Source: Pleurostoma richardsiae
Taxonomy: Eukaryota > Ascomycota > Sordariomycetes > Calosphaeriales > Pleurostomataceae
Assembly (NCBI GenBank): GCA_030052745.1
Contig: JANBVO010000002.1
Coordinates: 2,046,001 to 2,110,000, forward strand
DNA length: 64,000 bases
Direction of reading: 5' to 3'
The notes below the pieces were generated by a model that saw nothing but the letters and a program-made list of their open reading frames with translations, was not told the origin of the DNA and did not search any database. The translations under genes and the position numbers were made by a program. Positions within the stretch are counted from its first letter, which is position 1; every line of letters begins with the position of its first letter. Shown in pieces: positions 42,856 to 53,656 of this stretch.

Positions 42856-42940
42856 GCCATCTATATCATACCGCATATTGTATCTAATCTATGCTGATCT
42901 ATTATGCTTCGCTCCGTGTCCTTTCTGCCTCCCTTGGCGT

Positions 42941-44457
42941 CTAAGCTGAGGTGAACTGCTTCTGCTCGCCGGTGAACTTGGGGTACCCGTGTATTTTCAG
43001 CTTCCCAGCGTCAGCCGCAACCAACGTATAAAACGCCGTCATGTCCTTCCCAAACTGCTCTACAGCCTTCGGGTCGCTTAGGTCAAAGGGCTCGTGGCCG
43101 TCTCCCATCTGCTGTATTTGGGTCCCCGCGGCCACGAGGCCCAGGCCGCTGTCGTTGTCGAAGGGCGGCACCGGCTTGATGGTGCCCTTGACCCTCCCGG
43201 CAACGATGTCCTTCGCAAGCCCCGGCTCCTGGGCCGCCGGCTTCCCGAGCCCGACGCCGTCGACCACGTCCATGGCCGCGACCATGGCGCCGACCGACCG
43301 CAGCCCGCCGGTGATGTACACCTTGGTCCTCCTCTGGGCGGCCGGCCCCAACGCGGGCACCACGCGCTCCGCGAACTCGAGGAAGAAGGCCTCGCGGCGG
43401 CGCGTGCTCTCCTTGGTCCACTGCATCCCCAGCTCCTCGTAGGTCCCGCCGCTCAGCTCGACGAAGTCGAGGCCGATCTCGTTCTGCAGCACGGCGCACA
43501 GCTCGGCCGCCTCCTCGGGCGAGAAGCCGCCGGCCTGGAACTCGACGCTGTTGAGCTTGGCCGAGACGAGGAAGGAGGGCGAGGTGCGGGCGCGGATGGC
43601 GGTGCACACCTCGGTGATGAGGCGCATGCGGTTACGCAGCGACCCGCCGTACTCGTCGGTGCGGTGGTTGGTCGTCGTGGAGAGGAACTGCGCGAGGAGG
43701 TAGCCGTGCGCGCCGTGCAGCTCGATGCCGTCGAAGCCTGCTGCCTCGAGATAGGCGGCCGCGTGGGCGAAGGACGCGACGATCTGGGCGATGTCGTCCT
43801 TGGTGGCGGCACGGACTGGCGGGAAGGTCATGCCCATCTTCGGCTCTGCGCGCCCGGAGATCGGCTCGTTAGCGCTCCGTCATGGGCCATGATATGTGGA
43901 CAGGAGGATTTAACAGACGGAAGCGAGACTCACCGAGCTGGACTGCCGAGGCGGATATGCCCTCCTTGACATACTTCTCCTCTATCTGTCGGCCTGGGTG
44001 GCAGACCTGGCCGACCATAAGGCTTCCGTGGGCCTTGCCCGCCGCTGCCAACTCCTTGAAGGCCTCGAAGCGCTCACCGGAGAAGGGCGCGCCGAGCGGG
44101 ATTGCGGTGTTTCCGGCGCTTCCAATGTGCTTGAGGTCTATCTGAATGTTGCCCGTGTTGATGACGCCCCATTCGCCCTCTCCCCAGCTATTCAGCCATG
44201 TCAGCGAGAATTTAAGGAGGCGGTTGGATGGACCGCGTAGAGGCAAGGCTTGCGTACCGCTTATAGAGTTCGATGAGCTCCTTAGAGGGGATGCCGCGCT
44301 TTTCCACGTCCGTCGGGTGCCATGATGAGAGCATCTCGGCCATGGAGGCGTGCATCAGGCGGTTCTGGGCGACCTTCTTGGAGAAAGTGAAGGTCAGGGG
44401 CTGCGCCAGCCGCTCAGGGCTGGCGTCTTGGGCGGCCTCGAAGCGTGCGGACGACAT
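42941..44457 (-). CDS. Old Yellow Enzyme-type NADH:flavin oxidoreductase, 452 aa
   Basis: An FMN-dependent ene-reductase TIM barrel that reduces activated C=C bonds or related electrophiles with NAD(P)H. Exons are 44457-44258, 44187-43934 and 43845-42941. Joins give ELYKR-WGEGEWGVINTG and AVQL-EPKMGMTFPPVRA, and the lengths (200, 254 and 905 nt) sum to 453 codons. Family signatures are LTFTFSKKVAQNRLMHASMAE (N-terminal strand), VCHPGRQ, FDGIELHGAHGYLLAQFLS (active-site region), NHRTDEYGGSLRNRMRL (the OYE signature) and VYITGGLRSVGAMV (phosphate-binding loop). It is slightly longer than bacterial OYEs, with a C-terminal extension carrying GYPKFTGEQ. It has no targeting signal. It stands divergent to regulator 2, with 1.3 kb between, which invites a regulatory link, not shown by sequence. 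Confidence 0.94.
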
Positions 44458-45751
44458 GACGGGTCGTTCTAGCGTTTCTGTAACTCCTGAGTTCGGGTTG
44501 CAAAGTAGATGAACTATTGTGATGTCTTGCTAACTTCTCCGTATCAGTCCCCATTTACCCTCCACAGGGGCGTGGCTTTCACTCTTATACAATCTGTCTT
44601 CATGTTTGCTCGGACACTTTCTAGAGACAAGAGATAAATTTTGGCTCCACGCAACGGTTTCGATTATCAAGCATCAATGTTAGCTGCATCAGTCTGTTGA
44701 CGACTCGGACGCTACAAGTCTCGCTAGGCAAAGTCACCTAAACTCCATGGCGTTTCGAGTAGATGGGTACCCCAACGCTCGGGACGAAAGCTAGACCGCC
44801 ACGGATCTCGAGATCCGAGGTCTCGGTGTTGCAGGGCCCGAGAGGGAGGGAGCACACCATAGCGTACTAAGAGGGGCGCGGCCTGTTTCCGTGTCTGCCT
44901 CGCTTTCTAAACTGAGAACTGCGACAGGTATGTCCTGGCTGGCCGACGTGTCATAGCCAATAGATCAAAGCAGCTCGGCGTGATGTCCTGCCTTGCTTGG
45001 TAACTTACCATTCGCTTGCTTTCAAAGCGTCTTCTAAGCGTTACCAATACGATGGACTATAACGTGAAGTTACAGCTGAAGGATTCATGAGGATCAGAGG
45101 TGCCTGAAGCATTTGAAAGTGGACACCCTCGCTAGCATTAGGTAATCACCAGCTTTTCCGTCCAAGCTGCGCCACGGATCGCCGCTAAGGGAGAGGGCCG
45201 AGCGTGAGGCGCTCCACGGCGTTCCGTGGAAACTGCGTTCCTCGGGTCAACGGTCCACCGTAGTCCTGAACTCTTCGACAGGTTCTTATTCCGGTCCCTC
45301 CCCGCACGGCAGCATCGAGTAACCGCTATGTGAATAAGAGGTACAGTAACTACCTTACGTACACACCATCGAAAGTCGCAGTGAGCTGCCGGGCAGACGT
45401 GACGTCAACACGTGGAAGCTCACATGACGAGGACAAAGAAGTGGCCTGAGGGCGGTGAGCCGTGATTGATAAGGATGGCGGCAAGATTTCGTCCGCCGGA
45501 CGCCGCGACGGACGAAGCTTCGCCCCGAGTCGCGAGCAGCTCGTGCGCGGCAGCGAGGAACGAAATCCGCCCTCGAGTCGAAGCAGAATGCGCTGTTTTA
45601 CTACATCACTGCTTGAAGTGTGGCTTTTCATGGTTCTAGTCTGTGTCGGGCTATCACCTCTCAGCGTTGGCATCTATTACAGCTGCATACACGAGCAACT
45701 TGGCGCGTTTCTCTGGCTAGGGGTTTGGTGTGAGCCACCATCCGGACGAAA
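44458..45751. other. Divergent intergenic region (OYE / regulator 2)
   Basis: About 1.3 kb. CGG and CCG triplets, the half-sites of Zn2Cys6 factors, are present in several places (for example near 45150-45250) but at no clearly conserved spacing. No gene is supported; the 107- and 131-codon frames overlap on opposite strands. Confidence 0.45.
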
Positions 45752-48149
45752 ATGGCCGAGCATTACAGTGCAGAACAGGCGGCCAAGAGAAGGAAAGTCC
45801 GCAAGGGAACTCACAGCTGCTGGGAATGTACGTACTGCACCGTCACGGGTGCCGTGACGGCCGACTGTGCTCCCCTGAAGCATCCCGGACTAACACAACC
45901 CCTCCCGGACAGGTAGAAGGAGGAAGATCCGCTGCCAGTACGCGTCGCCAGACGACGCCATATGCATTGGCTGCACTTCTAAAGGCACTGCCTGCCGCAG
46001 CCAAGAGTTCGATGATGACTCGGCTCCTTCTCCGACGGGGAAGGCCGACCCGCCGATGACGCATCGCCTTGACCGGCTGGAGCTGATGATGGAGCGTCTT
46101 ATCGATAGGATGATGCCTGAGCAGCCAGGTACGATGCCGGACCAGCTTCCGGCCCGCCGCAACAGCGCCATGTCGGAGGGCGGCGAGTCGTTCCTTGATG
46201 TTATGGAGCACTCTACGGCTGGCGACGGGCCGATCGCCGGATTGCTTGCCATGAGGCACTATCCCGCACCCATGCACCCTGAATTAGACCAGCCTACACC
46301 GGCATCAGAACCAGCTCAGGAGCCAGCACCTGCACCGGCACCGCCGATGCCCACTCCTGAGTCGGGCGGCACCACGTCGTCGGCAGCTCAGCCGTTCTTG
46401 CGGAAACGAGAACTGCCTCCGGCAAAGCATTTCTGGGTCTGTCACGTCCTCACAGCCGTCTTCCCTCCGCAGGACGCGGTCGACGCTATAGTTGCGGCAA
46501 GTCCCGGCGCGCCGTACATTGTGAGCATGTTCCATAGCCGGCATGACATGCTCGAGGGCAAGGGAGAGCGTGTGTCAGACCTGAGCATCATCCCTCCCAT
46601 GTCTAGCCACCCGACATTTTTGGCCAAGAGGCTATTGCAGGTCCTCATCTGCATCCAGCAGCTGCCGCCGACCTTCGACTGGCAGAGCCTGAAGCCTAGA
46701 GAGTCTCTATCAGATACCATCATGCGGATGATAACCACGTCTACCCTAGCGACAACCAACGATGACCTCATCGGTTACATCGAGGGGCTGCAGTGCCTAG
46801 TCTTGCAGGGCTTCTACCACGCCAACGCCGGCAACCTTCGCAAAGCGTGGATCAGCTTCCGCCGGGCACTAAACCTGGGGCAGCTGATGGGCATCGACCA
46901 CGGCGACAATCGCGCGTTCAGGTCCTGTAGTTCGAAAACGAATCCGGATACTCTTCCCTCGGCGGCTTACCTGTGGTACCGTATCGTTGCCTTCGATAGG
47001 TACCTCTCCCTTCTGCTAAACATGCCGGTGGGCAGCCATGACGATGAAGTCTTTACTTCTGAGGAGGCAACATTATACGACACGCCAGCGGAGCAGCTGG
47101 AAAAGACGCACGCCGTGCTCTCGGCCAAGATCATCGAGCGCAACCAAGCTGCCAAGAAGTCCAGGCGGCAGCCCTCGTACGCAGCAGCGCAAACCATCTG
47201 CCTGGATCTCGACGCCGCCGCCAAGGCGATGAGTCCCTCCTGGTGGGACGAGCCGCGGCTGGACCCGTTCGCAGCCCCGGACGACTCCTACGAGCAGACC
47301 GGTCGGACAATCCTACAGATCCATCACTACACGCTGGTGGTGTTGGTGCACCTGCCGTACATGCTGCACGATCCGGCCGATGCTCGGTTCGACTACAGCA
47401 AGCGCATGTGCGTGCAGTCCAGCCGGGCGCTGCTGAAGCGGTTTGTGGCCTTCCGCTCGTTCAACTCGTCGGCGCACTCGTGCCGGCGGGTCGACTACGC
47501 GGCGCTCATCGCGGCCCTGACGCTCATGGTGAGCTATCTGGCGCGCAGGGCGGGTGAGAGTGCAGCAGAAGTGGAGGCTGGGCGGGCGGGGGATAGGGAA
47601 CTGGTGAAGAGCGCGAGGAAGCGCCTGCAGCACGTCGCCAATGTGAACGGGGACAAGCTGTCCAAGCAGGCGGTCGAGATCATCGGGCAGATGCTGCCCA
47701 TCATGGACAAGCCGGTGACCGGCAGCAGTGCAGATGCTGCGGCGCAGCAGCACAATGTCCAGCTCGGCGTCCCCTACCTCGGCACGATCAGCGTCAACCC
47801 GAGCGACCCGACAGCGATCGGAAGGCCAGATGCTTCCACTATCACGAACCCGGCGTTGATGTGCTCGAATGCGTCTCTGCTGCCGGGCTTAGGCTTGTTT
47901 GGTTCTGGAAGTGCCGGGCCAGCTACGGCAGCCGCGATGCCATCTGGCACCATCCCGAACTATGGGGAGGGCAGCATGTCGATGATGGAGGAATGTATCC
48001 GGTTGGCGCTGCCGCCGCGGGGTGCTTCTGGCGCCGAGCTGGATCCGGAGCTGCTGCCGGAGCTGACGGCAGAGGGGAGCGATTGGGCGTTTCAGGGGGT
48101 GGACACGGCTTACTGGTCTCTGCTTAATGGGGGCGATGAATGGCTGTGA
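45752..48149 (+). CDS. Zn2Cys6 transcription factor 2, 770 aa
   Basis: A nuclear regulator. Exon 1 (45752-45827) and exon 2 (45913-48149) join as SCWE-C-RRRKIRCQYASPD over an 85-bp intron that splits the codon of the second cysteine. The cluster is C-x2-C-x6-C-x9-C-x2-C-x6-C (CWECRRRKIRC ... CIGCTSKGTAC), preceded by a basic KRRKVRKGTHS. A leucine-containing linker (HRLDRLELMMERLIDRMM) follows and may form a coiled coil. The fungal_trans domain spans about 150-500 (QVLICIQQLPPTFDW, GFYHANAGNLRKAWISFRRALNLGQLMGID, YLWYRIVAFDRYLSLLLNMPVG). The C-terminal 200 residues contain Ala/Ser/Gly-rich linkers and an acidic end (ELTAEGSDWAFQGVDTAYWS) that could activate transcription. The start ATG precedes a typical basic N-terminus. 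Confidence 0.93.
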
Positions 48150-49042
48150 ATGTGATGTCTGAGGGAGTACTGAGCAGGTAGGATAAGCACAAGGGCGATA
48201 TGACTTGCACACATCGCATATTGATATCGGGGAATACCCTCATTCCATGAAGGCCGTTAGAACTGGTAGCTGTTCATCCTGCTGTGGCAAACGCAGTTAC
48301 ATACGTAATTGAAGCGCGACATTCAAAGCCAAAGTCGTCGGGCGAACTACACGGGTGAAACGCCTGAGTACCACAGAACTGCAGGAAGTTGGTGAACTGA
48401 GTCCGAGTCCTGCCATCCTTCTCACATCAGCCTATTGTCAGTGTTATTTTGTCTCCGATCGCTCGCAAATAAGCTCAATTGACCTAATGCAAGTGCCGTT
48501 ACCTAGCAGAGCCGATCGACATCAGGTATGGAGCACAGTAGCGCTGCTCTCGGCTTAAAGCCGAAAGCCTCAATCCTTACCGTCACACCGTTGCGCTGGT
48601 CTTTAGTATGACGTCTACCATCTCCAGCTCTTTGGCGGGGCAGCTCTCGCCCCCTCTACCATCGACTCTTGACTCCGCGAATCCGACCGTTCCTCAGCTC
48701 ACTCCAGGCACGCCTCAGTCTGGAATGACGACCCAGACCCGTCATACATCACCGAACTTGTCGAGGACTATGGTCTCTGATTGGGAGTTCGGTAGAGCGG
48801 CTCTCCGCTCTTACGGGGGAGGCTCGTTCCCGCGTGGCCTCCTTACCCCCTCGCGGACATGACGTTATGATGGCTTCAAGACCCATTGATGAGGTGTATC
48901 TCTTATAAGCAATCCTTTTCCCTTCCTGGTAGGAGAGTGTTGTGCCTAGAGGATCCCTTTGAAGCTTCACCCGAAAGATCAAACTTCATACCTAGCTTGC
49001 CTTTGAGATACCGCCGTCGCACGACAGATATTGAAAACAAAA
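48150..49042. other. Intergenic region, 0.9 kb
   Basis: Between regulator 2 and the zinc alcohol dehydrogenase, both on the plus strand. No supported feature; an 84-codon Ser/Thr/Pro frame at 48608-48862 lacks any motif. Confidence 0.45.
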
Positions 49043-50583
49043 ATGGCAACAAGCAGAGCAGCAAATCTGGTTGAGCAGGCCGTTGGCCACGACGGCAGCG
49101 CCATCATTCAGCAGGATGTCGCCAGCTACGAGCAGACCGGCGACAAGTCCGAGACGATGAAGGCCCTCACCTGGCAGGGCAAGAACAAGGTGCAGGTCAT
49201 CGACCTCCCGAAGCCCAAGATTCTCGAGCCCAAGGATGTGATCCTTAAGGTCACTGGTAGCACCGTCTGCGGCAGTGACTTGCATCTCCTGCACGGTTAG
49301 TGGACTGGTTTCTAGCTATTGGTGGTGCAGCCCCGTAATGACCGCAATAATAGGTGCCATTGTCCAGATGAAGCCGAACGACATTCTGGGCCACGAGTTC
49401 TGCGGCGTTGTTGACGAGGTCGGCCCAGAGGTGAAGAAGGTCCAGAAGGGCAAGCGATATGTTGCCTCGTTCCAGATTGCCTGCGGGGAGGTAACTGCTA
49501 CTCACCAGTGACCGGAGAGGCGAACATGTTTGGAAGGCTAACGTTCGACTTAGTGCTTCTTCTGCAAGCAGAAACTCTCCTCGCAATGCGAGAAGACCAA
49601 TTCCAACTCCGTCGCCAAGGCCATGTACGGCTCCCAGACCGCCGGTATCTTCGGCTACTCCCACTTCACAGGCGGTTTCGCTGGCGGCCAGGCCGAGTAC
49701 GTGCGCGTCCCCATTGGCGACGTGAACCTGCTTGAGATCCCGGACGAGGTCCCGGACGAGAAGGCTCTCTACCTTTCCGATGTGCTGTCCACCTCGTACA
49801 ATTGCGTCAAGGACACCGCCGTCTACCCGGGCGACCAGGTCGCCATCTTCGGCGCCGGTCCCATCGGCCAGATGTGCGGTGTCTTCGCGGTCAACGAGGG
49901 CGCTAGCAAGGTTATCTTCGTCGACACCGAGCCGCGGCTGACCTTCATCAAGGAGCGGTGGCCGGCTAAGCACGCCGACAAGCTCGAGCTCGTCGACTTC
50001 AAGAAGCTGAGCCACGGCGTCACGAGCAAGGACACGGTCGTCAGCACGCTCAAGGAACTGTGCGGCGGCAGGGGCCCGGACGTCGCGCTCGAGTGCGCGG
50101 CGGGCGAGTACGCCAAGGGGTGGATGCACTGGCTGGAGATGCAGGTCGGCGCCGAGACAGACACGAGCGAGATCCTCAACGAGATGATTGAGGGTGTGAG
50201 GAACTACGGCCGCGCGGGAGTGACGGGTGTTTATGTCGGCTACGTAAGCTATACTCCTGGCTGATTCACTTATCGCCAGGGGATCATTACTAACAGCGAT
50301 CTAGACGAATCACTTCGCCGTCGGCTCCCTGATGCAGCGCGGCATCCGCCTGATCGGCAACGGCCAGGCCCCCGTCCTGAAGTATTGGGAGGACCTGCTG
50401 AAGCAGATTCAGTCGGGCGATCTGGATCCTCTGCAGATGGTGTCACACCGCGTCCGACTTGAGGACCTCGACAAAGTCTACTATAAGTTCGATGCGAAGG
50501 AGGACGGCATGCAGAAGGTCTTCGTCGAGACCAAGTTCTCGTTCCCGAGGGCTGTGGGAACGCCCGAGTTGACGACGTATTAG
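49043..50583 (+). CDS. Zinc-dependent alcohol dehydrogenase, formaldehyde-dehydrogenase-like, 452 aa
   Basis: An MDR-family NAD(P)-dependent dehydrogenase. Exons are 49043-49295, 49354-49490, 49554-50243 and 50305-50583; all phases agree and total 453 codons. The catalytic zinc site is in TVCGSDLHLLHG (Cys and His) with GHEFCGVVDEVG. The structural zinc loop CGE-CFFCKQKLSSQCEKT is rebuilt by the second splice. The Rossmann motif is VAIFGAGPIGQMCGVFA. The overall length and the GYVGYTNHFAVG / MQRGIRLIGNGQAPV region resemble the glutathione-independent formaldehyde dehydrogenase-like group, longer than ordinary yeast ADHs. The first about 40 residues precede the usual MKALTWQGKNKVQVIDLP start; that internal Met could also be used. 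With the OYE and two regulators it forms a possible catabolic or detoxification neighbourhood. Confidence 0.93.
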
Positions 50584-50949
50584 GCCTAAAAGTGATGTGG
50601 ATGTGGATTGAAGATGAATGTAGTATGTTGTGAGAGGCGTTCGGGGGACGACGTTCGGTGTAAGATATCTAGGGGAGTAGTGACACTGGTGCGGTGTGGT
50701 GTTGTGTGCTGAAGTACCGAGATACCTTTGCTGGAGCAGAAGATCAAAATTCTCTCTTTTTGACATATGCATATCTGTCGTGAGGAACGTTGGATGGCTC
50801 CCGGTCAAAATGATAAGTGAAGAAGCCCCCTGAACATTGGAAACACCTGTGAGAAGCCACATCTAGGGTGAAAAATGATGGGACCATGGTCATAGTTCGA
50901 AAGCTCACAAAAGGTCTCCAAGTATTATTTCTTATGACCATTATCTAAT
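50584..50949. other. Intergenic region between convergent genes
   Basis: 366 bp of shared 3' flank for the dehydrogenase and the GH125 gene. Nothing else seen. Confidence 0.5.
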
Positions 50950-52586
50950 CTACTGGAAGCTTTCCTTCAGTATCTCAGGCTTGCGGTCGTTCAAGTCCAG
51001 GATCATCTGTCCGAAGAGCCCGTTCGCCCAGGAGAACCTGTGCCATGTTAGCCGAGGAAAGATTCGAACAGCAATACACCTGAAGGTCAGGGAACAGGGG
51101 ATGTATGAGTGACTTACCACTGCCGCGTCCAGTCGCTCTGATTAAAGGTGTTGATGCTCTCATGCATCAGTCCGAAGCCATCCGTGCTGCTCACAACCTC
51201 CTTGAGCACCGACAAGATCTCCGCCTCGTCGTCAGTCGTGAGGATCCGCACGATACTCGCCATCGGCCACGCGTACCCCGGCCCCTGATGTGGCCCGCCG
51301 ACGGAGTTGATCACCGGTCCGCGCATGAAGTACGGGTTCCCGTTCTTGCCTGTCTCATCCAGGACCACTGCTCGGGTGTCCTGGTAGACGGGGTCGCTCG
51401 CGTCCAGGAAGCCAAGGAAAGAGGCTGCCAGCAGGGACGGGATGTTCGCGTCGTCCATGACGGCTGCAGAACCGAAGCCGTCAATCTCATAGGCATACAC
51501 CTGCTTCCCCGAGTTCGGATCTGTTACGATACCGTGGGCGATGATAGCGTTCTTGAGAGACGCCGAGAAACACTTCATCTGTGACGATAGCCCAGCAGGC
51601 GCCTTATCACCCAAAGTCACCATGATCTCCGCCGCGGCGCCGAGGTACCGGGAGAACATCATGTTGGCAGGAATGAACAACTGGAATATCGTGCTGTCGT
51701 CGCTGGGCCGAAATGCTGAGCGGATCAGTCCCGTCCCGTTAGCAACAGGGCTGCCCAGGCCGTTGTTCGCCAGCGTCTCGGTCGTCCGCGTCGTCAGCCG
51801 CGTGAAGGTATATGGTGAATCCAGCACCTGCCCATCGGCCCTGTACGTCGGCGTCTTCATGGCCCTAGCCGTGTTCAGCACGGCCTGGACGGCTGCCACC
51901 CACTGGAATCTGCCGAAGAACGCCGCGTCCCCCGTCGCGGCGTAGTACTCCGCCGACACCTGCAGGAAGGCCGCCAGGCTGTCGAGCTCGTACTTGCACT
52001 CGAAAACGCTGGTGTTGCTGTACGGCGGTGTCACCGTGTCGCTCAAGGCCGCGCTGTTCTCCGCCGGTGCGATGCTGGACTCGGCGGGCGCCTGGAACGA
52101 GTTGCAGTAGGGCGAGGTGAGGAGGTAGCGTGCCTGCAGGTTGATCACTCCGCGGTAGAGCGAAGCGATACTGTCAGAGCAGTTGTCGGCCTTGAGGAGC
52201 GGCAGGTATGATTGCATCTGGTTGGCCGAGTCGCGCAGCCACATGGCGTTGATGTCGCCGGTGATGACGAAGGTGAGCTCCTCAGCCGAATTGTTTGCCG
52301 CGACGCCCTTCCACTTGATGGCCGTGTCCAGGGTGTTGGGATAGGAGTTCTGGAAGATCCGGTAGAGGTCCGGGTCCGCTATGACTCCCTCCATGCGCTC
52401 GATGAGGTCCTCAACGTCAGAAGAGTTGAAAGTTCGGCATGCTGGGTCCGGGCGCATGTAGGATAGCGTGTACTTGCCGCTGCTGTATGGAGGATGATGC
52501 GTCTGAGAGTACGTGGAGTAGTCCGGGCATTGTGCAGCAGTCAAGCCCGCGAGCATGAATGGGAGCAAGGAGGAGGCTGGAACCAT
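50950..52586 (-). CDS. Secreted GH125 exo-alpha-1,6-mannosidase, 518 aa
   Basis: A glycoside hydrolase expected to remove alpha-1,6-linked mannose from fungal or plant mannans and N-glycans outside the cell or in the secretory route. Exon 1 (52586-51118) and exon 2 (51037-50950) join as [17 protein letters not shown] over an 80-bp intron. [20 protein letters not shown] is a signal peptide. Family blocks are [25 protein letters not shown] (the Asp in WLRDS is a catalytic candidate), [66 protein letters not shown]-like sequence, [19 protein letters not shown] and the C-terminal [22 protein letters not shown]. Several N-x-S/T sites (for example NNSAEE, NCSDS, NTSV, NGTG) suggest N-glycosylation. 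Length is normal for the family. Confidence 0.94.
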
Positions 52587-53656
52587 GTTGGCGACAGTGT
52601 GTCGTCAGTCCGAGATTAGTAGCAACGGTAGGTGATCTCTAAGTTCAATTGCGCTCGGGAACTGACGAGGGTTCCGCCATCTTATCTCTCACCGACCAGC
52701 CAAGGCGTCCATGCAGCACATACATGCCATATTATAACACCGATCATTTTCCATCCACAACCAACCGGAAAGTTGGTCATGTTGGAGAAGCACATGTTGG
52801 AATGTGGGGAGAGGATACTACGTTCCACTGCCGTGAACCACAGTGCCTCCAATCGTGCCACGCGGAGAACTCCTGTAAGGTACCAACAACCTACTCTTCT
52901 GTACTATATAGGAAGGTCGCATCACCATTCTTAAGCATCCGGGGTAAGCCATTTCCCCGCAATCATTCTGTGCCGATCACAACGTCACGAGCATTGTTAC
53001 GTGGTGTTGTAGTTCGTAGCGGCCGTCATACACTGCTAACAGAGGAGAGATGAGATCGAGAATCCCGAAAATACCAGTTCGTTCTTTACGTAGGCGTCAA
53101 AATTAAAGCGAGTATTATTTCTGCTGAGTACATTTGAAGTGCTGACACTTCTAATATATCAGCTTCCAACCGTTGCTGCGAAAGTAGGTAACTAGTAGGG
53201 CCATTTGTTGTTGTCTCGCGAGCTCAGTGGAATAGACGTGCTGCGAGACGTTGGCCCCCCCCCCCCCCCCCCCCCCCGGGCACAATCCAAACTGGCAGTG
53301 GGCGCGTGGGGTCGCTTCATCAGCCGCCCATAGAGATGGAGTGCTGCTTCTTCAATACCTGGCCATAGCCGATGTTATGGGCTCCCTCAGAGTTATATGA
53401 CTCTTCGCGGATAATGGTCAGCTATGCTAGTCATCGACCTACCCAACAAGAAGCAACGCAATGACTGGTATTGGTCCCTCCCTCCACACAACTCTGCAGC
53501 AACAGTCACTATTACCTCGTAGACCTCACATTGTGCCATATCTCAACTCGAAAAATACATGGATTGTCCTTCATATCGATCGCGCCCGGTCACTTTGATC
53601 GTGGGAACTCAACGCGCATCCCCGCGAGGCGTACTGCAATTTTCTCAACCGCTTCG
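52587..53656. other. Intergenic region with a poly-C tract
   Basis: About 1.07 kb between the GH125 promoter and the 3' end of the NLR gene. Contains the C run listed separately. Frames of up to 134 codons (52649-53053) are unsupported. Confidence 0.45.
53255..53277. repeat. 23-nt C homopolymer
   Basis: An uninterrupted run of 23 C followed by GGG, in intergenic DNA about 380 bp from the NLR stop codon. The true length may differ because such tracts are prone to sequencing and slippage error. Confidence 0.6.

Larger units (their letters stand above)
42035..42940. other. Intergenic region holding a SINE-like element and an A tract
   Basis: About 0.9 kb between the regulator and the OYE gene. 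It contains repeat copy B (42335-42570) and a 25-A run (42831-42855). No coding frame is supported. Confidence 0.5.
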
